Shown here: positions 26,313 through 34,914 of the stretch, piece by piece
Numbering within the stretch: position 1 is the stretch's first letter
Layout: each line of letters starts with the position of its first letter
Assembly: GCF_010686725.1 (NCBI RefSeq)
Contig: NZ_JAAGWZ010000001.1
Coordinates: 248,001-312,000 of the forward strand
Direction: 5' to 3'
DNA: 64,000 bases
Source of the DNA: Galbitalea soli
Lineage (GTDB): Bacteria > Actinomycetota > Actinomycetes > Actinomycetales > Microbacteriaceae
Program-made: the position numbers and the translations under genes
Notes under the pieces: model-generated
What the model saw: only the letters and a program-made list of their open reading frames with translations
Databases searched by the model: none
Told to the model about the DNA's origin: nothing

Positions 26313-26972
26313 TTACTTCGGTGCGGGCCCCCTGAGGACGATGACCGGGACCTTCGCGGAGTAATCGAAGGTCACGCTGAACTCGGCCCGGGAGTCGACG
26401 GGCACCGAGAAGACATACACGGCCGTGATCGTGGCGCCCGCCTTCACACTGGCGGCGAGCGGCACGGCACCGGGGCCGGAAAGGGGGGACGCGGGCGTGT
26501 TGGCGGCACCGTAGTAGGCGTTCACGATCGTGCTGGCGAGACTGATCGTCTTCGCCGTGCCGTTGGCGACCGCCAGCGTCACCTGCACGGCCGCGCCGGC
26601 GACCTCGCCAGGGCCCTGCGCGGTGCCGTCGACCGCACGCATCTTCGTGATGTGCACCGTCAACCCCGTGACCGGGTGCGGCCTCGCGGTGATCGCGACC
26701 GGGGGAGCGGCACGCAGGATCCCGTTGGTCGAGCTGGAGGGCGCCGGGGTCGGCTTCGCCGGTGCCGTCGGCGCGGGGGTGACGCTCGCCGACGCGGTCG
26801 GTGTGGCGGATCCCGGGCTCGCGGAGGCCGGAGGGGTCGCGGGGGCCGAGCTGAGCTGTGTCGCCCTCGGGATCAGCGCCCAGGCGAGCAGCCCAGCGAT
26901 GATGACGAGGGTCGCGAGCGCCACCCATCGCGCGGGTCCGGACCGGAAGAACGATCCACTCGAGTCACTCAC
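26313..26972 (-). CDS. Membrane-anchored protein of unknown function
   Basis: I do not recognise a precise family. The 219-residue protein has one N-terminal membrane segment (about residues 14-33, VALATLVIIAGLLAWAL), then a Pro/Ala/Ser/Thr linker to about residue 78, then a beta-rich extracytoplasmic domain with TVHITKM, VQVTLAVANGTAKTISL and FDYSAKVPVIVLRG strands. This resembles DUF4352-like immunoglobulin-type domains of actinobacterial lipoproteins and membrane proteins. GTG at 26972 overlaps the stop of the CDP-alcohol phosphotransferase (GTGA), so the two are translationally coupled. A role in surface-polymer handling is inferred from context only. Confidence 0.75.
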   Translation of the reverse strand: MSDSSGSFFRSGPARWVALATLVIIAGLLAWALIPRATQLSSAPATPPASASPGSATPTASASVTPAPTAPAKPTPAPSSSTNGILRAAPPVAITARPHPVTGLTVHITKMRAVDGTAQGPGEVAGAAVQVTLAVANGTAKTISLASTIVNAYYGAANTPASPLSGPGAVPLAASVKAGATITAVYVFSVPVDSRAEFSVTFDYSAKVPVIVLRGPAPK

Positions 26973-27775
26973 TGTGCGCCCTCGCTCCCAGCGACGTGCT
27001 CCGAGGCGAACGTGCCGCGCGGCGCGGCGGTGGAGACGCCCGCCGAGTCGAGGGACGCCATATCGCGGAACCATTTCACGGAGGCCAGGGCCAGATACCC
27101 CGCCGTCGCGATGAAGATGAGGGTGTAGATGACGAAGAACACGATCGGCGCTCCGAGCGCGACGAAGATCAGACAGAGCAGTCCGTAGTCGGTGGGGAGG
27201 ACGAGCAGGGAACGCCGGAGGCTGCCCGTGCGGGTCGGCGCGACCACGACGCCGAACTTCGCCGCGTGCACGGCCTTCAACTGGTCGTTCAGGATCATCG
27301 CGAAGAACAGCACTGTCGCCACGGCCGTGAAGGCGACGGGCACCAGCAGCCACGCGGGGGAGTTGAGCGAGAAGTTCCGGTATGCCGAAATCAGCACCGC
27401 GAGATGGAGCGTCACGATCTTCAGCGAGTCGACGACATGATCGAGCCATTCGCCCGCTCGTGATCCTCCGCCCCGCAGGCGCGCCACTTGGCCGTCGGCC
27501 GAATCGCACGCGTACCCGATGGCAAGCAGCAACCACACCGCGATGCCGAGTCCCCAGCTGACCGGCAGGACCGCGAGCAGCAGGATGCCGACGAAGGTGA
27601 ACGTGGCGCTCACGGCGGTCACCATGTTGGGAGTCAGCCCTAAGCGGAACGCGAGTGCGGCGATCAACCGACCCGCGGGTCGATTCACCAGGATCGAGTA
27701 GGCGGGCGCGCCCGGTGCCGCCTTTTTCTGCGCCGAGGCGAGTCGTCGCACGGTGTCGAGGTAGCTCTCAGTCAC
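26969..27775 (-). CDS. CDP-alcohol phosphatidyltransferase family enzyme
   Basis: The 268-residue membrane protein has the complete family motif D-x2-DG-x2-AR-x8-G-x3-D-x3-D at about residues 90-115 (DSADGQVAR then GEWLDHVVD), within about six membrane segments. Such enzymes displace CMP from a CDP-alcohol to form phosphodiesters. In this locus the substrate is more likely a CDP-polyol or polysaccharide precursor than a housekeeping phospholipid, because a separate PgsA is at 33798; that is inference. GTG start; both ends overlap neighbours by 4 bp (27772-27775 and 26969-26972), so it belongs to one operon with the glycosyltransferase and the anchored protein. Confidence 0.88.
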   Translation of the reverse strand: MTESYLDTVRRLASAQKKAAPGAPAYSILVNRPAGRLIAALAFRLGLTPNMVTAVSATFTFVGILLLAVLPVSWGLGIAVWLLLAIGYACDSADGQVARLRGGGSRAGEWLDHVVDSLKIVTLHLAVLISAYRNFSLNSPAWLLVPVAFTAVATVLFFAMILNDQLKAVHAAKFGVVVAPTRTGSLRRSLLVLPTDYGLLCLIFVALGAPIVFFVIYTLIFIATAGYLALASVKWFRDMASLDSAGVSTAAPRGTFASEHVAGSEGAQ

Positions 27776-28983
27776 GATCGGGCGTCCTCGTTCTCTCGGC
27801 GCGGAGCGGTCTCGTCGATCCAGGTGGATGCGGCCCGCGATCCGCGACGCCGTCCCCGGGTGCTGTAGCCCCGATGGAGGCGACGCGCCAGTTCTTCGTA
27901 GCCATCGGTGACGACATCCCAGTTGTAGATCTGCTCGGCACGGCCCTGAAGGCGGTGCCCGAGAACGCGGGACTCTTCGTCCGCCGCCTCGACCTCGTGA
28001 ACCCGCTCGGCGACGTCCGCCACCGTGGAGAAGAATCGTCCGTCCTCGCCGAGCACCTCTCGGTTGAAGGAGACGTCGTACGCGGCGACGGCGGTTCCGG
28101 CCCCCATCGCCCGGAGCAGCGACGGATTCGTTCCGCCGACCGAGTGCCCGTGCAGATACAGCGCAGCGTTGGCATAGAGCTGGTCGAGGAGGTCTTGATC
28201 CCAGACCCCGCCGAGCATCGTGATCCGCGGATCGCTCTCCGCGACCGCAGCGATGCTGTCCGTGTAGGCGGCGGAGTAGGGCGCGGAACCGACGACGACG
28301 AGGGGCAGGGTCGCGTGACTCGCGGCGTAGCCCTGCACGACGACGTCGACGTGGTTCTCGGGCTCGAATCGCGCGACCACGAGGTGGTACCGGCCCGCTT
28401 CGAGTCCGAGACCCGCGAGCTTGTCTCGCGCGGGTTCGCGGATGATGTTGGTGCCGTAGCTGATCAGCTCGCTCGCGATCCCGAACTCGAGCGTGTAGTA
28501 GTCGGCGATACCCTGCGCGTCGGAGATGAGGGCGTCACTCCAGCGCACCGCCAACTGCTCGGCCAGGCGGTAGTAGCGCTTGCCCCAGGTGCCCCACTTG
28601 CCGCGCTTCCACTCCAGACCGTCGACGTGAACCGCGACCGGGGCCCGCCTCGTTCGGATCAGCGGAAGGAAGGGAGAGTTCGCCGCATTGAAGACGAAGC
28701 TCACGTCGGGACGACGATGGAACACCGCGTGGGCGGCGGACAGCGCGGTATGGCTCAGGGTCTCGAGGCTCTTCGATCGCAGCGCAGGCAAATGGACGAG
28801 CCGCATGCCCAGATGGTGGCGCGGCTTCGATCCATCGGCACTGCGGCAATACACCGTCACCTCATGGCCACGTGCCGCGAGCCGCTGACCGATCTCTTCG
28901 ATCGCCGTCTCGAAGCCGCCATAGGCGGCGGGGACCCCCCGCGTGCCGAGCATCGCTATGCGAAGCATCGGCCCGTCACTCAT
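27772..28983 (-). CDS. Glycosyltransferase (DUF1972/GT4 rhamnosyltransferase-like)
   Basis: The 403-residue GT-B enzyme starts with RIAMLGTRGVPAAYGGFET, the signature of the DUF1972 group that often adds the second sugar, frequently rhamnose, to the lipid-linked primer. The C-terminal half has YHLVVARFEPENHVD, ITMLGGVWD and LYLHGHSVGGTNPSLLRAMG, which form the nucleotide-sugar pocket. It starts at 28983, 2 bp after the stop of the initiating sugar transferase. That order, initiator then second transferase, supports its role. Its 3' end overlaps the CDP-alcohol transferase gene by 4 bp. An in-frame ATG at 28968 is an alternative start. Confidence 0.87.
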   Translation of the reverse strand: MSDGPMLRIAMLGTRGVPAAYGGFETAIEEIGQRLAARGHEVTVYCRSADGSKPRHHLGMRLVHLPALRSKSLETLSHTALSAAHAVFHRRPDVSFVFNAANSPFLPLIRTRRAPVAVHVDGLEWKRGKWGTWGKRYYRLAEQLAVRWSDALISDAQGIADYYTLEFGIASELISYGTNIIREPARDKLAGLGLEAGRYHLVVARFEPENHVDVVVQGYAASHATLPLVVVGSAPYSAAYTDSIAAVAESDPRITMLGGVWDQDLLDQLYANAALYLHGHSVGGTNPSLLRAMGAGTAVAAYDVSFNREVLGEDGRFFSTVADVAERVHEVEAADEESRVLGHRLQGRAEQIYNWDVVTDGYEELARRLHRGYSTRGRRRGSRAASTWIDETAPRRENEDARS

Positions 28984-28985
28984 TG

Positions 28986-30530
28986 CTAATACGCCCCCGT
29001 TGGTTGCTTCATCGCCTGGACAGTGCGCCAGATGATGACGAGATCGCCAGTGAGCGACCAGTTCTCTACATAGTAGAGATCGAGGCGCACGCTTTCGTCC
29101 CACGCGAGGTTGGATCGCCCGTTGATCTGCCACATGCCGGTCAGACCCGGCTTGATGAACAAGCGGCGTCGCACATGGCTCTCGTACTGCTCCACCTCGC
29201 GCATGAGCGGCGGTCGTGGGCCGACGAGACTCATGTCACCCACGAGGACGTTCCACAACTGCGGCAACTCGTCGAGCGAGTACTTGCGGAGCACACGCCC
29301 GATCTCGGTTACGCGAGGGTCGTCGCGGAGCTTGAAGAGAACGCCGGCGCCCTGGTTCTTCGCGAGCAGTCCCTCCAGGTCATCCTCAGCGGTCGTCACC
29401 ATGGAGCGGAACTTCAGCATCTTGAAGGTGCGACCGTTCCGACCCACGCGCTCCTGTTTGAACAGCGCAGGGCCCGGCGAGTCGGTTCGGACCAGAATCG
29501 CGAGCACCGCGAACAGGGGGAGCAGGATGAGAAGGGCTCCACCCGCGACGACGATGTCGAAGGCACGCTTGACGACGTGCTTTCCGCCCTCGAACTGCGG
29601 CAGTTCGACGTGCATGAGGGGGAGCCCCTCCACCGGCCGCACATGGATGCGCGGGCCGGCGACGTTGGTGAGGCGAGACGCGAGCACGAGCTCCGCGTTG
29701 GTGCCCTCCAGATCCCAGCCGAGATTCTGGATGAAGTGTGATCCGCCGGCCGGCTGGCCCGCGACGATCACGACGTCGACCTCAAGTTCTCGCGCGACCG
29801 CTGCGACATTGTCGATGTCGGCGACCACCGGAATGCTGCGGCCGTCGATGCTCTGGTAGCTCTCCCTGGCGTTCTTGGTGGCGATCCCGATCACGCGGTA
29901 CGCAGCACCCGACTTCTTCTCGATCTGGCGCACGACGTACTCCACGTCACGCCGGCGCCCGACCACGATGGCCTGCGACAGGTAGTGGCCGAACTTGCGC
30001 TGGCGGGTCAGCCACTGGCGCCACATCCACCGGCTCGCGGTGAGGCCGCCGACCCCGAGAGGGAAGGTGATGACGAAGAAGCTGCGCGCCACGTCGAGTT
30101 TGAGGACGAAGAAGACGATGGCGAGGAGCCCGAAGGTCGTGAGGCTCGCGGCGACGATCCGCTTGTACTCCGCCGAGCCCACACCGACGACGCGGGCATC
30201 GCGGGTGCGGTAGGCGCCGATCGCGAAGAGCCAGGCGAGCGCGACGAGAGCGGAGATCAGCCAGTAGTCGATCGCGTGGCCGGCAAGCGTGACGGCGGCA
30301 TCGGTCGTGACGCCGAAGCGCACGACGACGGCGAGAACGACCGTGGTCGTGACGATCGCGACATCGCTGAGCTGCAGCAGGGTGCGGTAGTGGCGCGCCC
30401 ACCGCTTGCTCTTGGCGCGAGAGGCCGCCGGCGCGCCGACCACATCGATGGCGCTCGTGACGAGGCCCTCGATCTGGGTGCGCACCGAGGTGCTCGGCGC
30501 ACCGGGGGTGACAGACGTGGGGGAAGACAA
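28986..30530 (-). CDS. Polyprenyl-phosphate sugar phosphotransferase (initiating transferase)
   Basis: The 514-residue WbaP/CpsE-type protein has a cluster of four N-terminal membrane helices (about residues 52-170), a CoA-binding-like cytoplasmic domain with AIVVGRRRDVEYVV, a further helix near 330-350, and the bacterial sugar-transferase domain. Domain motifs are KRAFDIVVAGG, FKQERVGRNGRTFKMLKFRSM, DELPQLWNVLVGDMSLVGPRPP and the C-terminal KPGLTGMWQINGRS. It loads the first sugar-1-phosphate onto undecaprenyl phosphate. The start appears to be TTG at 30530; no in-frame ATG or GTG precedes it and ribosome-binding complementarity is weak. It is the first gene of a four-gene operon. Confidence 0.92.
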   Translation of the reverse strand: MSSPTSVTPGAPSTSVRTQIEGLVTSAIDVVGAPAASRAKSKRWARHYRTLLQLSDVAIVTTTVVLAVVVRFGVTTDAAVTLAGHAIDYWLISALVALAWLFAIGAYRTRDARVVGVGSAEYKRIVAASLTTFGLLAIVFFVLKLDVARSFFVITFPLGVGGLTASRWMWRQWLTRQRKFGHYLSQAIVVGRRRDVEYVVRQIEKKSGAAYRVIGIATKNARESYQSIDGRSIPVVADIDNVAAVARELEVDVVIVAGQPAGGSHFIQNLGWDLEGTNAELVLASRLTNVAGPRIHVRPVEGLPLMHVELPQFEGGKHVVKRAFDIVVAGGALLILLPLFAVLAILVRTDSPGPALFKQERVGRNGRTFKMLKFRSMVTTAEDDLEGLLAKNQGAGVLFKLRDDPRVTEIGRVLRKYSLDELPQLWNVLVGDMSLVGPRPPLMREVEQYESHVRRRLFIKPGLTGMWQINGRSNLAWDESVRLDLYYVENWSLTGDLVIIWRTVQAMKQPTGAY

Positions 30531-31018
30531 TATGGGCCTGCATTTCGGGTTTACAGGTACTGCTCGGGTGGGTTACAGGCGTGCGGCGTTTCGGTCGCTG
30601 CGAGCCATGTGTTCCGGTCGCGCTGGGTGGGCGCGCCCGGAGTAGGGGCTGTGCGACGGTCTAGGGGACCGTCAGGGTGGTGCGGTGGTGCGGACTCGAT
30701 CTCTGGGTGGTGCCTCGATGCGTGCCGACACGACTCGATTCCGATGGGTTTCGGAAGGGAGGAGCCGCTACGGTGCGGAACGCCGAGGGCGTTGGTGTAC
30801 CGGAATCGTAGGCCAGAGACACGGTCTCGGTCGAGGTCGACGCGCTGCGAAAGCGAGAACTGTTTGCTTTTCTTAACACGCCGGAAATAAACGAGCCGCG
30901 AGACGGCACGCGACGTGGAAGACGCGACGACAACATGAGGCCTGCTATTCGGGTACAGGAGGAGCGGCGGGTACCGCTGCCGACGAGTGGGTGGCTCGTG
31001 ACTTCCTCAATATAGCCG
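30531..31018. promoter_or_regulatory. 488-bp non-coding leader upstream of the sugar-transferase operon
   Basis: No credible gene is seen here. It holds an A+T-richer patch near 30855-30895, a perfect inverted repeat GACGGTC/GACCGTC at 30655-30673, and, read on the minus strand, two copies of CCTGTAA(A)CCC about 23 bp apart within 30548-30580, just before the sugar-transferase start. The promoter of the 28986-30530 gene should lie here; the exact site cannot be fixed by eye. Confidence 0.5.
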
Positions 31019-32011
31019 CTAGCGCGGCCGCCGGGCAACGGATCGCGCGGCGGAAATCGCCCGGATCGGCAGATTTCTTGCGCCCGACCACCGTTCGGCC
31101 CGCCGAACCTCCCGTGTGACGCGATCCAGGAATGCGCGCGCGGCCTGGGAATCGGGAAACAGACCTCGGCCGGTCCAGAACTCGACGAGCGCGCTTCCCG
31201 CGTCCGGCGCGAGTGACGCGATGGCACGCCGATGAATCGAGAAGACGGGCGAGGGGGAGACGTCCGACTTCTCGATCGCACGGGCGATTCCCGCGGGGTT
31301 CGCATCCTTCGGCCACACGGCCGGGGCGGGAGCCTGAGTGAGGTCGTACACCTCGTCGAGCGAGCGGCCGGAGGCGACGATCCAGCCCGAGTAGAGGAAG
31401 AACTCGGTCAACCGGCGCGTCACGAACTCGCGGGCGAATGGCCGGCCGGCCTTCGCGGTCACGTCGGCGATCATCCGCCTGACCTCGCCGGAGTAGAGCG
31501 CGAACGGGGTGACGGTCGCGGTGAAGCGATCGAGGAAGACGGCGCTGTCCACCCCCAGATAGTCGAGCACGCGAACGAGGCTCTCCTGCAGAGGGTGCGT
31601 CCGGTAGCCATAGCTCGTTCCCCGCAGGCGGCCCTCCGGCGACCAGAAATATGTCTCGGCGACGGTCGCGACGAAGTGGTTCTTGGCATCGAGAACGACG
31701 TAGTGCTCGGCGCGCAGTCGATCCACGACGCACAGCTTGAGCACCTGCTGACTCCGCCATCCGGTGGCGAGCGGCACTCGCACGATGTCCCGGGGGCGAA
31801 GAATGCGCACGCGGTCTCGCAGGGGCCCGTACTCGTCGAGCAGCGAATCCCTGCGGCCCCGCGACATGCCCCGCGCAGAATTGTCGATCACGACGATCTC
31901 CGCTGCCAGCTCGGACGGCAGGAATCGCGCCATCGAGCGGGCCTGCAGTTCGAGAAGCGCGAACTCGCTCTCGAAGACGACGGTCACGAAGGCGAGTGGT
32001 TGAGCGGCCAC
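31019..32011 (-). CDS. DUF6492-like putative glycosyltransferase
   Basis: This protein of about 330 residues starts its domain with AFVTVVFESEFALLELQARS and contains EIVVIDNSARGM, YVVLDAKNHFV (a DxD-like D-A-K variant) and FLYSGWIVASGRSLDEVYDL. It fits a GT-A-like family found in polysaccharide loci, of unproven activity. The GTG at 32011 has AAAGG 8 bp upstream. A longer form from GTG at 32071 would overlap the S4-protein gene by 14 bp and add about 20 poorly conserved residues. It closes the polysaccharide region and is separated from the sugar-transferase operon by 488 bp. Confidence 0.75.
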   Translation of the reverse strand: MAAQPLAFVTVVFESEFALLELQARSMARFLPSELAAEIVVIDNSARGMSRGRRDSLLDEYGPLRDRVRILRPRDIVRVPLATGWRSQQVLKLCVVDRLRAEHYVVLDAKNHFVATVAETYFWSPEGRLRGTSYGYRTHPLQESLVRVLDYLGVDSAVFLDRFTATVTPFALYSGEVRRMIADVTAKAGRPFAREFVTRRLTEFFLYSGWIVASGRSLDEVYDLTQAPAPAVWPKDANPAGIARAIEKSDVSPSPVFSIHRRAIASLAPDAGSALVEFWTGRGLFPDSQAARAFLDRVTREVRRAERWSGARNLPIRAISAARSVARRPR

Positions 32012-32057
32012 GGGAGGAGCCTTTCGTTGGAGTGAAACATCGACGCGTGGTTCCACG

Positions 32058-32438
32058 CTATAGCTCGTCACGGCCGCGAAGTCGCTCGATCTCGCGACGT
32101 TCGCGCTTCGTGGGTCGCCCCGCGCCGCGGTCGCGAACGGGCAGCCGGGCGCGCTCGGCGGGCTCGGGTCGCGGCGGGGTGCGATCCAGATAGGCCAGGC
32201 GGGCCACGTCGGCGCCCACCCGCTTGCTGAGGATCACCGCCACCACGACGATCGTGTCGAACCCCGCCGAGCGGAGCCGCACCTCATCGCCCACGCGCAC
32301 CGGCTGTGCCGCTTTCGCACGCTCCCCGTTCACGCGCACGTGCCCCGCTCGGCAGGCGGCCGTCGCGAGCGACCGTGTCTTCACCAGTCGGACGGCCCAG
32401 AGCCAGCTGTCGACGCGGGTGGAGGATGAGTCGGTCAT
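32058..32438 (-). CDS. S4-domain RNA-binding protein (Hsp15/HslR family)
   Basis: The 126-residue basic protein carries an S4 RNA-binding domain in its first half: RVDSWLWAVRLVKTRSLATAAC then GHVRVNGERAKAAQPVRVGDEV. A very basic Arg-rich tail (RPTKRERREIERLRGRDEL) follows, as in Hsp15, which binds free 50S subunits with nascent chains after heat shock. Length and layout match the family. The ATG at 32438 is 14 bp from the stop of the upstream repeat-protein gene, so they may be cotranscribed. Confidence 0.88.
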   Translation of the reverse strand: MTDSSSTRVDSWLWAVRLVKTRSLATAACRAGHVRVNGERAKAAQPVRVGDEVRLRSAGFDTIVVVAVILSKRVGADVARLAYLDRTPPRPEPAERARLPVRDRGAGRPTKRERREIERLRGRDEL

Positions 32439-32452
32439 CCGTGCGTCGTCGC

Positions 32453-32908
32453 TCAGACGGCCGCGAGCTTGGACTTCCAGCGGACCAGGCTGCGAACGGT
32501 CTCACTCGGGTCGTCGGCGAGCGCGCGCATGACGTCGTCGGGAACGAAGTGGTTCACGGCCAGCCACCCGCGCACGGTCTCCGACTCGTCACCCGCCATC
32601 GACCGGAGGATGTCGCAGGAGGTGGTCTCGTTGCGTGCGACGCAGCCGCGCACGCCCGCGTCGGGGTCGCGTGCCAGCTGCGCCATCACGTCCTCCGGTG
32701 TGTGCAGGCTGCTCGCCACGCTCTCGCGGATCTTCGGGTTCGCATCTCGCGCGAGCAGTCGCAGCCGAGCGATCTTCGTCGCGGTCACCGGGGGAGCGGG
32801 GTGCTGAGCGGTAGCGAAGGCGGCCGCCTCCTCCGCGCTCATCATCCGAGGCGCTGCGGCCTTCAGCGCCGCACGCTGGGCGGGGGTGTTGAAACGGATG
32901 CACGACAT
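32453..32908 (-). CDS. Leucine-rich-repeat-variant/HEAT-like repeat protein
   Basis: This small protein of about 151 residues has three or four helical repeats of roughly 24 residues, each with a D-x3-VR/IR centre: DANPKIRESVAS, DPDAGVRGCVAR, DESETVRGWLAV, DPSETVRSLVRW. This is the LRV/HEAT type seen in actinobacterial proteins of unknown role and suggests protein-protein contact. ATG at 32908 is preceded closely by GGAGGG; GTG at 32917 is an alternative. It sits upstream of the Hsp15-like gene on the same strand. Function is unknown. Confidence 0.75.
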   Translation of the reverse strand: MSCIRFNTPAQRAALKAAAPRMMSAEEAAAFATAQHPAPPVTATKIARLRLLARDANPKIRESVASSLHTPEDVMAQLARDPDAGVRGCVARNETTSCDILRSMAGDESETVRGWLAVNHFVPDDVMRALADDPSETVRSLVRWKSKLAAV

Positions 32909-32929
32909 GCCCTCCACGCTAGCGCGACG

Positions 32930-33751
32930 TCACGCCTCCGCGGGTTCTCCGCGCCGACGCGGGGGCCAGGGAATGATGGGCGAGGTCGTCTCCCGGTACA
33001 TCGCGTACTCGGGATACCTCGACAGCGTGATCGACTCCGTGAACGACGTGGACCCGATGAACAGCACGGTGAGCAGCGCGGCCCCGAGGACCGTCCACTG
33101 CAGCAGGGATCCCGCGGCGATCGCACCGAAGAGGAACACGGCCCACCACTGCGCCTGCTCGAAGAAGAAGTTGGGGTGGCGGCTGTATCGCCAGAGTCCG
33201 GTCTGGACGAACCGCGCCTCGGGCGTCTGGCCCGACGCGATCGTCGCCTTCTTGCGCGTCTGGAACCGCCACTGCTGCTGGTCGGCGACGGTCTCGCCGG
33301 CGAGGAGCGCCACGAAGACGACGGCGAGGATCGCGTCCAGCGGGGTGAGCGGTGACCCCCGGTGCTCCCACGCGGTGAGCGCGGGCAGCGTGATCAGCAC
33401 GAGCAGGAGGTTCTGGTACAGCGTGATGAAGAACAGGTTGAAGAGCTCGAACTGCCAGCGCGGCATGCGCTCGCGAAGCACCGCCCAGCGGTAGTCCTCC
33501 ACCCCGCTGTAGCCGCCCTTGCGAGCGAAGTTGAACGTGAGCCGGGCTCCCCACAGCGTGACCAGGGCCGCCATGATGTCGAGACGGAGGTCGGCGAGCC
33601 CCGCGGCGCCCGCGAATATCCAAAGGTAGGCCACCGGCACGATCGACCAGATCCGGTCGACCCAGGAGTGGTCGTGCGTCAGCAGCGAGGCGACCCAGAC
33701 GGCGACACAGGCGATCGCGGCGACCACGACCACGGTGACGAGAGGGTTCAC
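32930..33751 (-). CDS. DUF1295 steroid-5-alpha-reductase-like membrane protein
   Basis: The 273-residue protein has about six hydrophobic segments and matches the DUF1295 family. Markers are TLWGARLTFNFARKGGY near residues 65-81, EDYRWAVLRE, and the C-terminal GLWRYSRHPNFFFEQAQWW near 185-203, which corresponds to the NADPH-binding end of the steroid reductase/ICMT fold. Physiological substrates are unknown, probably lipids. GTG start at 33751. It is divergent from the pgsA gene, with a 46-bp gap that must hold both promoters or very short leaders. Confidence 0.87.
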   Translation of the reverse strand: MNPLVTVVVVAAIACVAVWVASLLTHDHSWVDRIWSIVPVAYLWIFAGAAGLADLRLDIMAALVTLWGARLTFNFARKGGYSGVEDYRWAVLRERMPRWQFELFNLFFITLYQNLLLVLITLPALTAWEHRGSPLTPLDAILAVVFVALLAGETVADQQQWRFQTRKKATIASGQTPEARFVQTGLWRYSRHPNFFFEQAQWWAVFLFGAIAAGSLLQWTVLGAALLTVLFIGSTSFTESITLSRYPEYAMYRETTSPIIPWPPRRRGEPAEA

Positions 33752-33797
33752 GTCGGCATCCTACTGCGCCGTCGGGGGCCTCTAGACTGAAGTCATT

Positions 33798-34415
33798 ATG
33801 GATGCGATGGGCCAGCGACAGGTCTCCTCGCGCATCCTGACCGTACCGAACGTTCTGAGCTTCATCCGGCTGCTCCTCGTTCCGGTGTTCCTTGTCCTCA
33901 TCGTCGTCGGTCAGGATTTCATCGCCCTCATGGTGCTCATCGTCTCGAGCATCTCCGACTTCTTCGACGGGATGATCGCCCGTCGCTTCGACCAGATCAC
34001 CCGGCTGGGCCAGCTCCTCGATCCGCTCGCCGATCGGCTGTTCATCCTTGCCGCGCTCGTGGGGCTGACGGCCCGCGGCATCATTCCCTGGTGGCTCCTG
34101 GTCGTGATCGTCTCGCGCGACCTGATGCTCATCGTCCTGGGGATCACGCTGGCGAATTTCGGCTATGGCCCGCTGCCGGTGCATCACCTCGGCAAATTCG
34201 CCACCCTCTGCCTCTTCTACGCGTTCCCGATCCTGATGCTCGGCCAGGCCTTCACGTCGGTCGCGCCCGTGATGAATCCCGTAGGCTGGGCGTTCGCGAT
34301 CTGGGGCGCCTTCTTGTACTGGTGGGCGGGAGTGATCTACCTTCGGGAGACCCTTCGCGTGATTCGAATTCCGCTTGAGTCCCGGCCGACTCGATCGGAT
34401 ACGCTGAAGAGCTAG
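33798..34415 (+). CDS. pgsA: CDP-diacylglycerol phosphatidyltransferase (PgsA-like)
   Basis: The 205-residue membrane enzyme has the full CDP-alcohol phosphotransferase motif: SDFFDGMIARR at about residues 53-63, then GQLLDPLADR. About five membrane helices are traceable. It most likely makes phosphatidylglycerophosphate from CDP-diacylglycerol and glycerol-3-phosphate; a cardiolipin or phosphatidylinositol-type activity cannot be excluded by motif alone. The neighbourhood with garA resembles the M. tuberculosis pgsA2-garA region, which supports a conserved context. An FHA gene follows after 13 bp. Confidence 0.87.
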   Translation: MDAMGQRQVSSRILTVPNVLSFIRLLLVPVFLVLIVVGQDFIALMVLIVSSISDFFDGMIARRFDQITRLGQLLDPLADRLFILAALVGLTARGIIPWWLLVVIVSRDLMLIVLGITLANFGYGPLPVHHLGKFATLCLFYAFPILMLGQAFTSVAPVMNPVGWAFAIWGAFLYWWAGVIYLRETLRVIRIPLESRPTRSDTLKS

Positions 34416-34428
34416 ATGGAGGTTCACG

Positions 34429-34914
34429 ATGGTTGATTCCCACGACGTGGGCCCGGCGGGAGACGCCGTTCGTCCACCCGTTCCCGGGACCGACACGACG
34501 CTGACTTTCACGGGCGAGTTCGGTGCCCAGCTCGCCTCGCTCGACAGCAATGTGACGACCGAGGAGCACGAGGCGATCGCTGCCCTGCCCTCCGGCTCTG
34601 CGCTTCTCGTGGTGCGCCGTGGTCCCAACGTCGGCGCCCGGTTCCTTCTCGACGCGGATGTGACCACGGTCGGCCGGCATCCAGATGCCGACATCTTCCT
34701 CGACGACGTGACGGTGTCCCGGCGGCACGCGGAGTTCCTCCGCTCCGGTGTGACCTTCGAGGTCAAGGACCTGTCGTCGCTCAACGGCACCTATTTCGAC
34801 GGCACTCGCATCGACGTCGCCCGTCTGACCGACGGTTCCGAGGTGCAGGTCGGCAAGTTCCGTCTCACGTTCTACGCCTCGCGGGTCGATCTCGCGAACC
34901 TGGCTCGCCGGTAG
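34429..34914 (+). CDS. garA: FHA-domain signalling protein (GarA/OdhI type)
   Basis: The 161-residue protein has a disordered N-terminus with a Thr pair in DTTLTF (about residues 22-27), at the position of the kinase-targeted ETTS-type motif of GarA/OdhI. A forkhead-associated domain follows with VGRHPDADIFLDD (79-91), SRRHAEF and SLNGTYFDG. In relatives, the unphosphorylated form binds and inhibits 2-oxoglutarate dehydrogenase, and phosphorylation by PknB/PknG closes it off. It lies between pgsA and ftsR, as in mycobacteria. The PASTA kinase at 47811-49772 is a candidate partner. Its stop overlaps the ftsR start by 1 bp. Confidence 0.88.
   Translation: MVDSHDVGPAGDAVRPPVPGTDTTLTFTGEFGAQLASLDSNVTTEEHEAIAALPSGSALLVVRRGPNVGARFLLDADVTTVGRHPDADIFLDDVTVSRRHAEFLRSGVTFEVKDLSSLNGTYFDGTRIDVARLTDGSEVQVGKFRLTFYASRVDLANLARR

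Noticed and set aside
30661-31305. 214-codon frame in the polysaccharide leader region
   Set aside because: Ser/Arg/Pro-rich, no domain, partly antiparallel in frame with the 31019 gene, and no ribosome-binding site; treated as chance.
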